A stretch of DNA of 64,000 nt. It comes from Augochlora pura. Lineage: Eukaryota; Arthropoda; Insecta; Hymenoptera; Halictidae. Every line of letters starts with the position of its first letter. Within the stretch, counting starts at the first letter, position 1. This document shows positions 12,480 to 23,057 of the stretch, piece after piece. Made by a program: the position numbers and the translations under genes. The stretch spans positions 8,122,001 to 8,186,000 of the forward strand of contig NC_135772.1 in assembly GCF_028453695.1 (NCBI RefSeq). Direction: 5' to 3'. The notes below the pieces were generated by a model, which was given only the letters and a program-made list of their open reading frames with translations, did no database searches and was not told the origin of the DNA.

Positions 12480-12568
12480 TAATTACCGAAGAATACATAG
12501 TCGGAATAAATATGCAGGTTAATTGAACATTCCAAATAACCGGATGTCGGATAAACGGAACGCCACTG
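12480..12568 (-). mobile_element. Possible pogo/Tigger-type element terminus
   Basis: Read on the minus strand from 12568, the sequence begins CAGTGGCGTTCCGTTTATCC and is followed outward by TA. Terminal CAGT..., a TTATCCG core and a TA target are typical of pogo/Tigger-type ends. A possible partner at 12125 (TACAGTG...) shares only the first few bases. No transposase remnant was found, so only the end is called. Confidence 0.35.
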
Positions 12569-12570
12569 TA

Positions 12571-13030
12571 ATTTGATTTCAACGTTCTTCGATAAACAAT
12601 TATTTATTGCAACATGTGCAGCATGTTTATGATCCGTCCGAAATTAATTGTTTTAATAATACCCGTTTATTATCCAAGATGTTCTGTATTATTATCATTT
12701 ATGATAATTATATGCTTTTATTTCAATAAAGCTATATATAATTTAATAACTGAAAGCACATTACATTATCCAGGTTACGTAATAAATTATAAAATTTTCT
12801 GCAAGCCATGCATATTTTGTACATAAATAAAATATTTAGCTTAATATGCTATCGTATAATAAACATGTTGGTTACAGTTATCGTTAGCCATTTTAAATTC
12901 TGTAAAAGCTATAATGCAGATTCTATGCATTTATAACAAAAATGAATGACCCAAATACAAAACTGTAGGAGAATTAGGAAAAGGGAGTGACAAAAATATT
13001 TGCCTTTCGAAGTATTGAGGTTCTGTTGTA
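12571..13030. other. AT-rich spacer, nothing recognised
   Basis: Very AT-rich, without coding, RNA or repeat signal. Confidence 0.5.
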
Positions 13031-13785
13031 TTAGGGTGTCCCATAAGTTCCTTCCTTCTTTTTGATGCGAAATCGATAGACGATATCTCTTGTGCAAAGT
13101 CGATTGTTATATATGAACATTTTGATACAATCATAACTTACTATTTTGTCAAGATTATGTCAAAAGGTTACAGAACAATTTTTGACGAAAAATGGCCAGC
13201 TTTGACTGACCAAATGTAAGGTTAATTTTAAAGTGCTGTAAATTTGCGCGAAAAAAAGAAATTTTTTTTAAATTAAAGAGGAAAAATTGAATTTTATTTC
13301 ACTGTATTTAATCCTCGAAACAAATTTTAGGAAGTTCGTGCATTTTGTCAAACTTGATAATCATCAATATGACAAATATAGTCTCACTCTTAAAAGATTA
13401 CAATAGGTGTATTAAATTTAAGGAAGATTGATAAAATCCAGGAAGATCGTATTAAAGTAGAGACTTTGAGCTTTAATTTAAAAAAGATTCATCATTCTAC
13501 GATAATTTTTCGCGATGTTATTATCGAACAAAGATGACCAATTCTGATTCAATACTTGTTCCGCTCACCAATCTCGTGGATTTCATCTGGCAATTATTAA
13601 TACGAAAACCATGGCCTAACACCTAAAGGGTTACAGTAATAATACCGCATTAAACTCATTATCGTCCAAACTCGTCATCCACCATCATCTAGTGCTCACT
13701 ATAACGACCATACTCTTGATGAAAATCGACTCTGGCTCGAGATCATCCATAGCGCGGCGCGGTAAGAAGTTATGGGACACCTTAA
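13031..13785 (-). mobile_element. Non-autonomous mariner-like element
   Basis: TA flanks both ends (13029-13030 and 13786-13787). The left end TTAGGGTGTCCCATAAGTTC and the inverted right end TTAAGGTGTCCCATAACTTC form terminal repeats. The left end continues with TTTTTGATGCGAAAT, which matches the inverted 3' end of the mariner at 27984-29268. The right end matches that element's 5' end through the GCG-rich bases after the repeat. It is therefore a minus-oriented relative of that mariner. The 755-base interior holds no recognisable transposase, so it must have depended on an enzyme supplied in trans. Confidence 0.8.
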
Positions 13786-13787
13786 TA

Positions 13788-15331
13788 TAATGCTGTGCTA
13801 TTTCTAACCGTATCTCAAAATAGACTCAAAAAGAATCACTAGTAACCGTTATTTAAAATATAAAATTAGCATTCATGTGTTTTCCCCAAAAGGTACATCA
13901 ATCGTGTATTCTAATATTACGTCGAATAAATTAAAATTTTATCGACATTGGAGCGGAGATTATAAAGTTACGGGAGTATACTTTGTATATCCGGTGCATA
14001 TTTGGGATATTACGCCCGGAGAGATTTTCAGAGTCCAGAAATGACGAGCGCTTAGTTCGTTTGATCGAATACCTTTTTGCTAACGGTGGGATCGCAGTCC
14101 ATTCATAGTCGCGTCGCGACGGAAGGTTGAACCTTCAAACGAAACCCTTCGGAATCCGTGAACGCGAGTTTGCATTTGGGCAGCGGAATTGCTTCGAACA
14201 GATTAGCCTGCGAGTATCGATCGGGAATCGGAACACGTCGGCCAGAAAATAATTTCTGCGCCCGTGCCAGCGCACTCGCGTTCCCGAGTTATGAGTCCCG
14301 AGCAGTTCTCATACTCCTCCAGACAGTGACGGGGCCGGGCTCATTCGTTTGCGCGAGTTTTCGACGTGTCCGGCTAATTAGTAAAATTGAGCGGCCAGTC
14401 GGCCAGCATATTTGTGATTGGCCGGCCGCAAATAGCCGAAGCATTCGATGCACGCGCCACCATAAATACGGATACGGAGGCAGCCGAATGGATAATTATT
14501 ACCACACGGTCACTATTCCGATAATTAATTGATGCTGTGTTCGAGATCCACCGATAAACTCGGTCTCTGGTTGCACCGTGTTCCCTGGCCAACCCATAAA
14601 GAGATACTGTCAATCGTCATCGTCCGATTTGCTTGGCCCTTAGGGAGCAGACGCGCGTCGCATTGTCTCCTTGTTGTTCCGCATTCTACCCGCGACACCA
14701 CGCCCCGATTCAGCCAATGTTCTACCCTTTTCCAGCATTCCGAGGTTAAGCTCGCTTTCCTTCAACCCTCTGCATAATTCATACCGCCCGATTGCCGTAA
14801 TAATGACACACAATTGGCTGGTGCATTAGCTGCATAAAAAGTACTACGTTTAAGAATTCAATTTTCATACGGAATTTTACCATAATGGCTGGAAGCATGC
14901 GAATTCATTTTCTAGAACGTCGCCGTTCAACCGCAGATATTTATGCATTTGTAACTCTTTATCCATTTCTTTTATCATCTATTTATCCGTTTGATCGAGG
15001 CAATCTTGTCAATTACCAGTAATCGTTGAGATTGAAATTTTGGTAATATCTATTTCCATACCATCACCAGAAATAAGCAGGCAGTCATTGACAACAGTTC
15101 AAAGCTGCGATAAATAAAATATGAATAAATAAAAACAAATAAGCAGGTAGAAGAATAAAATTTTGAAACGGCATAAGCGTATTAGGCAACAATAGCACCA
15201 ATAGCGAGAAAACAAGCTTTACAAAGAAAAGATTCAATGTATGCGGAAGCATTTTAGGTAACATAACTCAGATGATTTTTAATGGTAATCAATATTCTCA
15301 AGATTGTCCCCCATTGCATAATTTCCGCAGG
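13788..15331. other. No gene recognised; moderately GC-rich centre
   Basis: A GC-richer block at about 14040-14760 contains open frames of up to 124 codons on both strands. None has a recognisable domain, start context or splice pattern. It could hold an untranslated exon or regulatory DNA, but nothing in the sequence decides this. Confidence 0.4.
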
Positions 15332-15333
15332 TA

Positions 15334-16216
15334 TTGGGTTGTCCGGAAAGTTCGTGCCGATTTTTTAGGAACATTAAAACGCAGCTCATTTAAATATGAG
15401 TATACATTTATTAAATTATATAGGTACCATTCTGTTCCACAACCTTTCTCCATCTTTCATGCAGTTTTAGAATTCCGTCCTTCAAGAATCTCTAAGGATT
15501 TTTTGGCAAACAATTTGTCCAAATGGGTTTTTATCTCAACGAAAGAGTTGAAATTTTTTTCATTAAGGGAATTTTGTAATGATCGGAAAGGGTTGAAATC
15601 CGAAGGCACAAGGTCTGGCGAATACGGTGGATGGGCTAAAACATCCCAACCAAACTCCAACAATTTTCGCCGAGTTCTCAAAGACACACGAGGTCGCGCA
15701 TTGTCCTGATGAAACACGTCGCCCTTCCGATTCGCAATTTCTGGACGTTTTTGTTCAATTAATGTCTTCAATTTATCTAATTGAGAGCAATACTCTGCCG
15801 AATCTATTGTTTCATTATTTGGTAAAAGCTTATTCTCGATTTCTGTTCTAATCATATCTTTGTCTGTGGTGGACGGCCTACCTGGGCATTCTTGATCTTC
15901 AAGGTCGAAATTTCCAGCTTTAAACCGAGCAAACCACTTCCGCAAAATTCTTTCGGCTACAGCATCCTCGCCATGAACAGCGCAAATCTTATTTGCCGCT
16001 TGTGTGGCATTTTTGCCCTTTCGGAAAAAGAAAAGCATTAAATGCCTATAATGCACTTTATTTGCCACCATATTCTAAGGCATACAAAACTGATAAAAAT
16101 TAACAAATCGTAACCGAACTTTTTTCCAAATATGGCTGAAGTTATCTTTTTTAGAATATGTACACATGTCATTTGTTATATATCGAAAATCAGCACGAAC
16201 TTTCCGGACAACCCAA
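15334..16216 (-). mobile_element. Internally deleted mariner with intact terminal repeats
   Basis: TA flanks both ends (15332-15333 and 16217-16218). Terminal inverted repeats of about 30 bases start TTGGGTTGTCCGGAAAGTTC on both sides and show only one mismatch in the first 29 bases. Total length is 883 bases against about 1.3 kb for a full mariner. The deficit is a single internal deletion inside the transposase gene. The near-perfect repeats suggest a younger insertion than the other mariners here. Confidence 0.93.
15411..16071 (-). pseudogene. Mariner transposase with in-frame internal deletion (D34D)
   Basis: The ATG at 16071 opens 204 codons without a stop. The amino end is the helix-turn-helix DNA-binding part (MVANKVHYRHLMLFFFRKGK, then NKICAVHGEDAVAERILRKW). 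At about residue 76-78 the frame passes directly from TTDKDMIRTEIE to LLPNNETIDSAEYCSQL. This loses roughly 130 residues, including the WVPHEL linker and the first catalytic Asp. The second Asp (VFHQDNARP) and third Asp (YSPDLVPSDF) remain with exactly 34 residues between them. A frameshift near 15495 moves the last ~28 codons (ERWRKVVEQNG) into another frame, ending at 15411. It cannot catalyse transposition. It could in principle encode a DNA-binding fragment, which in other transposons can act as a repressor, but that is speculation. Confidence 0.9.
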
Positions 16217-16218
16217 TA

Positions 16219-17947
16219 TATACCTATTTCTCAGTTTTGTAATCAGTGGATATTGCCGTGAACTTTACTGAACTGTTCGATACAGGTTGCTAAATGACAA
16301 GTGCTTGTAGAGTTTGCTAGAATGCAAATATAGGGTATAATTGCCTCGTGTGAATGCTTGTTCTAAGTAAATGTATAACATGGGCTCGAATTTTCATTGC
16401 CAACACGGTCTCTTGCCGCGTTTCAAATTTCACATGATGAAAGCGACTGTTTGACGTCACGCCGAATTCACTCTCGACAATTGAAGGACCGCTTTTTCCA
16501 ATAGAACATTGCATGTACACGTTGCTCGTTGTTGCTCTGAGAACTATGCCATTTTGGTTTCTCTAATTCTAACTTGTAATGAGCAGTTATTATGTGAAAG
16601 TTATTTTGCACTCGATGAATTCCTCAACGCTTCGAATAAAGAGTACGTTGGAAATACTTATTCTATTCATATAGAGATTGCTACAAAATTATATTGATAC
16701 AGATGTTATGAAACAAAAGTTTGTCTTGAAATTCTGTATAGGTTATCATCATATTTTCGTTTTAAATGTATTTCTTCATATTGCTTTATGGTAGACATAT
16801 TCTTTATAGTCAACAATTTCAAAAATAGAAATTCTAGCGTACTATTTTACAGAAATTTTTCTGAAGAATTAGACCAAATTATTTAGAAAATTATTGATCT
16901 TCATCCCAAGGTAATTCTCACCAGAACATTATCACATTGCTTGGATATTTTTAAAAATCGTATTCAATAACAGAATCGTTAAGTTTCAATTATTAACACC
17001 GTAACAGCGTGTTTCTAAGAAATCGTTAGCAGAATTTTAATATGTACGAAACATAATATGATAAACATCACGCAGGATCCCAACAAAGATATCCTTATAA
17101 AAGAATCGCATGGCTACTAATTTTTATATCAAATAAGTTTATACGTATAAATCTTTCTCAAATAACTAGATGCTCAAAATAACGTCTCACATAAGCAGGA
17201 AGAAGAAAAAGAAGCATTTAATATCATTAAATTAAAAAATAAACGAAAAAATGGAACCATTAACTGCTTTTCTTATTATTCAGGGATTTCCTAACTCCAA
17301 GAAATATATTGTTGACATTCAAAATCGTATTATTATCTAAATTTGCATTAATCAAAGTTATGTGTCAAGGTTATGCCAATAATACATATCATAAATCTTT
17401 GAAAAGTATTCCGTTAGTTGTGAATCCCGTAGACAAACTAATAATATGGTACACAGCGTGTTTCTAGATGGTGCGCGCGTTGCATGTTTTTCGCATTATT
17501 ATTATCCATTTCAACATTTCTGTGCGAGATTGAAAATCCCGTTATCTCTCCATACGCCCGAATACCGGTTTTAATAATTGTTGATGCATTCTTGTCGAGG
17601 GAAGCTTTACACACCCCTATAGCTTCTCGCGTCATATTTTACACGGCATCCGCCACGATTCATGTCATTTGCATGATTATATGCAGACTACAGAAACGTG
17701 TATTGTATGCAAGCATAACAATTTCACACGCGAAATTCACGTGGAACGTTTGCTTGGTTTCATTAAGGTTTGCAGGACATTAGAAATCAAAAGCAAACTA
17801 CAATGTATTATTCTATTTGTGAACCGAATGTCTTAACACACCAATTGTGTGTTACTTTTTATTTTATTTTTAAGGACTTCTAGAAACGCTAGTTTTTTCC
17901 ATATACTTTTATGAAAAATGTGTAAATTCAAATTAATTGCTAGAAGC
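16219..17947. other. AT-rich DNA, nothing recognised
   Basis: No open frame above 100 codons, no family-like peptide and no terminal repeats were seen on either strand. Confidence 0.5.
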
Positions 17948-17949
17948 TA

Positions 17950-19135
17950 TTGGGTTGTTCAATAAGTCATTGCGCTTTTTTCATTTCAGTTTTAAGTACG
18001 TTTATTTAATATACGTAATGAACATTAATCACTATATTGGTCGTTTTGTTGGATGACCTTCTGCCATCTCTCGGGCAACTTCATAATACCGCGTTCATAA
18101 AACTTCTTGTCTTTTTCTGCGAAGAACTTGTCAAGGTGCTGTTTGATGAGGTCGTCAGACGCAAACGTCTTACCATTCAAGGAATTTTGCAAGGATCGAA
18201 ATAAATGAATGTCTGATGGTGCAAGGTCTGGACTATACGGTGGATGTGGTAGCACATCCCAACTAAGCTGTAACAATTTTTGCCGAGTGACCAAACTTGT
18301 GTGTGGTCTCGCATTATCGTGGTGGAACACTACACCCTTCCGATTGATAAGCTCGGGACGTTCCTGTGCAATGGTATCACTTAATTTCTGTAGCTGCTCA
18401 CAGTAGACATCGGAATTAATCGTTTTATTCAATGGGAGCAGCTCCTAGAAGATTGGTCCCTTCCATTCCCACCAGATTCACAGCATTACCTTCTTTTGGT
18501 GGATGTCTGTTTTTGCTTGCCTTTCCGGTGCATCATCCAGTCTACACCAACTTCATTTTCTGCTGACATTGTTGTACACAATCCATTTTTCGTCACCCGT
18601 GATCATACGCTTCAAGAATGGATCGTTTTCTTCGCGTTTGGTCAGTTCATCGCAGACGTTGATGCGCTTCGTCAGGTGAATTTCTTTCAACTCATGCGGT
18701 ATCCAAACATCGAGCTTCTTTACGAAACCAAGCGATTTCAAATGGCCATGAACACTGTCAATGGACACTTTTAGAGCGATAGCAAGCTCCCGAACCGTCG
18801 AATGCTTATTTGCTTTCATCAATGCTTTGATTTTATCGTCGTCAATTTCGGAAGGTCTACCGGAGCGATGAGCATCTTTAACTGAAAAATCACCATCACG
18901 GAATCGGACGAACCAGGTCTGGCACTGGCGTTTTTCAATGACGTCTCTGTCGTAAACTTTACGCAACTCTTCCCTTGATTCAGTTGCTTTCTTCCCTTTT
19001 TAAAAACAATAAAGCAAAATATGGCGAATATGCTTTTCAAAATTCTCCATGTTCGAACCACAACTGCAAGTTTAGTTATGTTGTTCGTTATTCTTTGTAG
19101 ATGTTAGAACTTTTTTCTTTTAAGATTTGGTAGTC
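17950..19135 (-). mobile_element. Mariner element, full-length coding region, one end recognised
   Basis: The 3' terminus starts TTGGGTTGTTCAATAAGTCA directly after a TA at 17948-17949. Transcription of the transposase runs leftward from 19050. The matching repeat at the other end was not found. The sequence runs out against the neighbouring mariner that starts at 19143, so the right end is either degenerate or was lost when the second element arrived. The right boundary given is approximate. Confidence 0.85.
18025..19050 (-). pseudogene. Mariner transposase, full length with four in-frame stops
   Basis: Starting at ATG 19050 (MENFEKHIRHILLYCF) a single reading frame covers 341 codons to the stop at 18025, the usual mariner length, without any frameshift. 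Four nonsense codons interrupt it: TAA 19000-19002, TGA 18553-18555, TGA 18478-18480 and TAG 18445-18447. All mariner landmarks are present in order: WIPHEL (canonical WVPHEL), first Asp in MITGDEKW, second in VFHHDNARPH and third in YSPDLAPSD, with 34 residues between the last two. Decay by point mutation alone, with the catalytic triad kept, indicates a moderately old copy. Its close neighbour at 19211 encodes a related but distinct transposase in the opposite direction. Confidence 0.95.
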
Positions 19136-19142
19136 AATACCT

Positions 19143-20314
19143 TTAGGTTGCTTTAGAAACAAATTCCGTGTAATATTGTTTACAACTGTCAGTTTACGGT
19201 CAGTTTTAATATGAAGTTCAAAAAGCAGCATTTTCGACACATTTTACTTCTTTGTTTTCGTAAAGGCAAGAAAGCGGTCGTGGCTCAGAAAGAGATATGT
19301 GAAATTTATGGTGTTGATTGTTTAACAGAACGCACGTGTTGGAATTGGTTTAAAATATTTCGTTTGGAGATTTCTAATTGGAAGATGAACAACGTTCTGG
19401 TCGACCTTTTGAAGTTGATGATGACAAAATGAAAGCAATAATTGAATCGAAGCGTCATATAATTGTGCGAGAGATTGCAAAACAGTTAAATGTATCACAC
19501 ACAACAATTGAAAATCATATAAGACGTCTTGGACTTGTTAAGAAGCTCGATATTTGGGTTCCGCACGAATTGAAAGAAATTCACCTAACACAACGAATCA
19601 ATATTTATGATACGCATTTCAAACGGAATGCAATCGACCCTTTTTTGAAACGAATTATCACTGACGATGAAAAATGGATCGTCTACAATAATGTTATTCG
19701 AAAAAGATCATGGTCTAAGCATGATGAACCAGCATAAACCACATCAAAAGCTCAGTTGCATCGAAAAAAGATCATGCTGTCAATTTGGTGGGATTACAAA
19801 GGTGTTGTGTATTTTGAGCTGCTTCCAAACAACCGAACGATCAACTCAGATGTTTATTGCCAACAACTTGTGAAATTGGAGGAAGCAATCAAAGAGAAAA
19901 GGCCAGAATTGGCAAATCGCAAAGGAATCGTGTTCCACCACGACGATGCGAGGCCTCACACGTTTTTAACAATACGTACGAAACTAGTGGCGCTTGGTTG
20001 GGAAGTGATGTCGCATCCCCCATACAGCCCCGACCTTGTACCAATGGATTATCATTTATTTCGAAGTTCACAAAACTTCTTAAATGGTAAAAATTTCAGC
20101 AATAACGATGACCTCAAATCGCTCTTGATTGAGTTTTTTGCTGTTAAGGACCAGAAATTCTATGAGCACTGGATTGTGAAGTGAATAGAAAGATGGCAAA
20201 AGGTCATCGAACAGAATGGAAGACATTTGACTGATTAAAGTTCATTTTTTGTATAAAAAAAAATTGAGTTTTATGTCACACTAAAAACCCGAAATTACTT
20301 TCTTGCCAGCTCAA
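19143..20314 (+). mobile_element. Mariner element with both ends recognisable
   Basis: The right end is clear: the inverted sequence TTGAGCTGGCAAGAAAGTAA ends at 20314 and is followed by TA. The left end at 19143 (TTAGGTTGCTTTAGAAAC...) aligns with it but has several substitutions, and its TA is degenerate. Length is about 1.17 kb. It lies head-to-head with the mariner on the left, their start codons only 160 bases apart. Confidence 0.85.
19211..20238 (+). pseudogene. Mariner transposase, broken by a frameshift and three stops
   Basis: From ATG 19211 (MKFKKQHFRHILLLCFRKGK) the frame is good until about 19362, where a one-base loss shifts it. The correct frame resumes with a TAA at 19375-19377 and continues as LEDEQRSGRP. 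Further stops are TAA 19735-19737 (after HDEPA) and TGA 20182-20184. The terminal stop is TAA 20236-20238. WVPHEL, the first Asp in TDDEKW (normally TGDEKW), the second in FHHDDARPH (normally HDNARP) and the third in YSPDLVPMD (normally PSD) are all seen, with 34 residues between the last two. Several invariant neighbours of the triad are changed, which suggests more decay than in the adjacent minus-strand copy. Confidence 0.95.
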
Positions 20315-20316
20315 TA

Positions 20317-21963
20317 AATTGAATATACTCTAACGAATGTGTCAAACGAACCAAAAATATATTTTTATAAGGCAACAGGTTCATCGAAAATCCGTACGAA
20401 TCAACTAAATTTTGTATATCAGAGTCTTATATGGATTCGTTTGACCGCGCATCACCGTTGCCATAGTTGCAAAGGGAATCGCCGACGATTACTGAAATAC
20501 CCCGTATTTGCATAAACATCCGCAGCCCGTTAACGAGGTTAATTCCCGATTCCGCTAACACATTTCTCGTTTACGAAGGGCGGACTGAAGAGAAATAGAA
20601 AGCGGCTCATTGAGAAAGGGTGCGAACGTAAAACGAGGGTGGAACGAGCGAGTGTAAACTGGGGTGTGACGGGAAATGGGGTGGTTATGGGGGAGCGGAA
20701 GTGGAAACAGAAGCGAGAAAACAGGTTGCAGGATGGAAACAGAAACACCATGATATCCTGCACGTCGATTCAATATTTTCAGTTCGGACAGAATGCTTCG
20801 GAGTTTCTAGCTGCGACGAATTAATATTATTGCAGATCGGTTACGCTGGGTATTTGTTTCCTACGCCCTTTTCCACAAAATCGTTTTAGTATTTTGAACG
20901 AAACATTTATTTTCTCACTTTTAGAGTTTCCATGACGGTATCCACTCCAAGGATATTCGTTATATTTATTTTTATTAGCATCTGCATTTATGAACAAATT
21001 TGATATAATCAAGCTATCAGAATCGAAAGTAACTCAACAGGTTTCATTTATTTTTCAATTTTAATTTTCAATATTATTGTAATATTAAAGTAAATTATTG
21101 CACGAATTGACAAAGTCTACGAGTACGTAGTCGCATGTGTATGCGACTATACTCTGAAAGCATGTTAGTATAATTGACAATAGAAAGTCTGACAACATGG
21201 AGATTTCAATTTATTGAAGAACTGACGAAGATAAAACGTTTGTTCTCATGTTAGTTGATCTCTAAAGCTGTAATCCGTTAAACCGCGTAACTGGTGAGAT
21301 TTCACGGTAAAACGAAATGTAACATTCTACATGATTTGTTTGAATAATTGTAATGCTATCTGTTAATAAATTTAATGCCGTAATGAGAGTGTTTTGAAAA
21401 TATTCGCAAGTGTTGATTAATTTATCCGCCGTAGAGAAAAACGTTTCGCGACATCGCCGAGTTACTTTGATCTTTCGGCTGCTGCTTTAACCTAAAAGTG
21501 TTTTCATTCGGGCTGCGTATCATTTTTTTTATTTGATTTGTAACGAAAACCGTACCACGCCGGACCGCGCGAACGAATAGAAAAAAAGAGCGAACGAGTG
21601 ACGCGAAAGCCCGGCCAGAAAATGAATTATTCAAACTTCCCAGAAAGTGCCACAGTTCGCGTTGCAACATATTCAATAAGGCATCGCGCCGCTCCGTTGT
21701 GGTGGTAATACGAAAATAACACAGTTATTAAAAGGGAAGCAGATATTTCACAAACGTGTGCCCCCGTTAATCGTCATCCATTTCTCCAGTTATTTTTACA
21801 CGTTTCCACTCCGAATACATAGGCAGTGATCGATAAATCTTTAACGTTCCTGGTTTCCGTTTTATTATTTATTTGAACTATGAAATAGCGAGCACAATGA
21901 AACGCGTTGATTTAAAGTAATAACCACAATTGAGCGAAATCTAACTTGATTCTTACGATACAA
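20317..21963. other. Mostly non-coding; GC-richer block 20440-20830
   Basis: No gene is recognised. The purine-rich block around 20570-20720 creates overlapping open frames of 60-75 codons on both strands, which looks like composition rather than coding. It contains one copy of a short module that recurs at 23487. Confidence 0.45.
20529..20576 (+). repeat. Non-coding module, copy 1 of 2
   Basis: A 48-base block beginning GTTAACGAGGTTAAT and ending TTTCTCGTTTACGA matches 23487-23533 at about 40 positions with one gap. Both copies are followed by similar purine-rich, GC-rich sequence. No terminal repeats or target duplication were seen, so it does not look like a transposon. It could be a duplicated regulatory segment or a diverged unknown repeat. 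Confidence 0.5.
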
Positions 21964-22199
21964 TTAACCCTTTGCACACCGTTGTCCCCTCTCAGGGGCC
22001 ATCGTAATTCTAGTATATCACTAAACATTAAAGTTTATTAGCGATTTGCAACTATTTCTCGATGCCTACAAATTCATATAAATCGAATATTATTATAATA
22101 ATATTATATATACATATATAACGTACACTATATAATAATATAAATGTTCATAAGCGCTGGTAGGTAACATCCATGATGGCGCGGAGTGCAAAGGGTTAA
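21964..22199. mobile_element. TTAA-flanked MITE (piggyBac-type), complete copy
   Basis: TTAA at 21964-21967 and 22196-22199 brackets inverted ends CCCTTTGCACACCG and (inverted right) CCCTTTGCACTCCG, 13 of 14 identical. A small hairpin, CCCCTCTCAGGGG, sits just inside the left end. The interior is an AT-rich core (TATTATTATAATAATATTA type) with no coding capacity. A second, left-truncated copy lies at 32308-32520. Confidence 0.88.
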
Positions 22200-22500
22200 T
22201 AATTGTTGTCTTATCAGTGAAACTGGATGAATATTTTGATATAATTCCGTTAAGAACTATCTTTATCGTGTTTATTAGCTTATTATATATTTCAAAGTTA
22301 AATTCCTACTACAATCGTCAATAACGATTAGTAATTGGAAGAAACGTAATCGTTAATTGCAATTAACAGTTCACCATAGTAATTCGTCAGCAGAGGGGAA
22401 ATTTTGTAAGTTCAGAAAAAACAATAACATTTTTAAATTTAAGGCTGTTTTCGAGAAAACCAAAGATGCGTTAAGTTCGCATTGCATAGTTAGCGATGTA

Positions 22501-23055
22501 CTACTGTGAACAAGAAGTAAGGTGAATTTGTTTATAAAATGTAAATCCTTTATTTATTCTTACAAATCGATTTCATCCCCTTCAAAATAATCCCCGTCCG
22601 ATAAAACGCATTTTTGCCAACGCTTTTTCCAGTCCTCGAAACAGTCGGAATAGTCTTTTTCCGGTATAGCCTTCAAGACCTTCTTCGATTCGGTTTTAAT
22701 CTCCCGAATCGTGTCAAAACGGCGTCCCCGCATTGGCCTTTTGAGTTTGCTGAATAGCCAGAAGTCGCACGGAGCCAAATCAGGCGAATACGGTGGTAGC
22801 GGAACGATATGAGTCGAGTTTTTGGCAAAAAAGTCGCGTAAAACCAATGCAGTATGACATGGTGCATTATCGTGATGACTTTTGGTTGTTTACAAAAGCA
22901 CGCGTAACTCGGAGATAATTAAACCTTTTGACAAACAGACGCTTGGCAAATCTTATAGACAGTCCTACCAACCTAGGAAAAAAATAAATAAAAAAAGAAT
23001 AAATAAAGAACTTACATTTTATAAACAAATTCACCTTACTTTTTGTTCACAGTGT
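22501..23055 (-). mobile_element. Deleted mariner-type element, complete ends
   Basis: TA flanks both ends (22499-22500, 23056-23057). The inverted ends share CTGTGAACAARAAGTAAGG and continue through GTGAATTTGTTTATAAAATG, giving terminal repeats of about 45 bases. The 555-base interior keeps only the 3' third of a transposase. A 197-base relative with the same ends lies at 63511-63707. Both share an inner right segment (TCCTACCAACCTAGGAAAAA), so they derive from one parent element. Confidence 0.9.
22560..22884 (-). pseudogene. Mariner-type transposase, carboxy-terminal third (SETMAR-like clade)
   Basis: The minus-strand frame begins within HHDNAPCHTALVLRDF, the second catalytic Asp, and reaches the third in PYSPDLAPCDFWLF after exactly 34 residues. 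It then runs through KRPMRGRRFDTIREIK and DWKKRWQKCV to a natural end GDYFEGDEIDL at the stop 22560-22562. This carboxy-terminal pattern is familiar from mariner-family transposases related to the domain captured in SETMAR; that relationship is family knowledge, not a search result. The DNA-binding domain and the first catalytic Asp are lost, so it is inactive. The remaining frame has no stop. Confidence 0.88.
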
Positions 23056-23057
23056 TA

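Noticed and set aside
12125..12568. Complete pogo-type element
   Set aside because: The right end is plausible, but the proposed left end at 12125 shares only CAGTG; not enough to call both ends.
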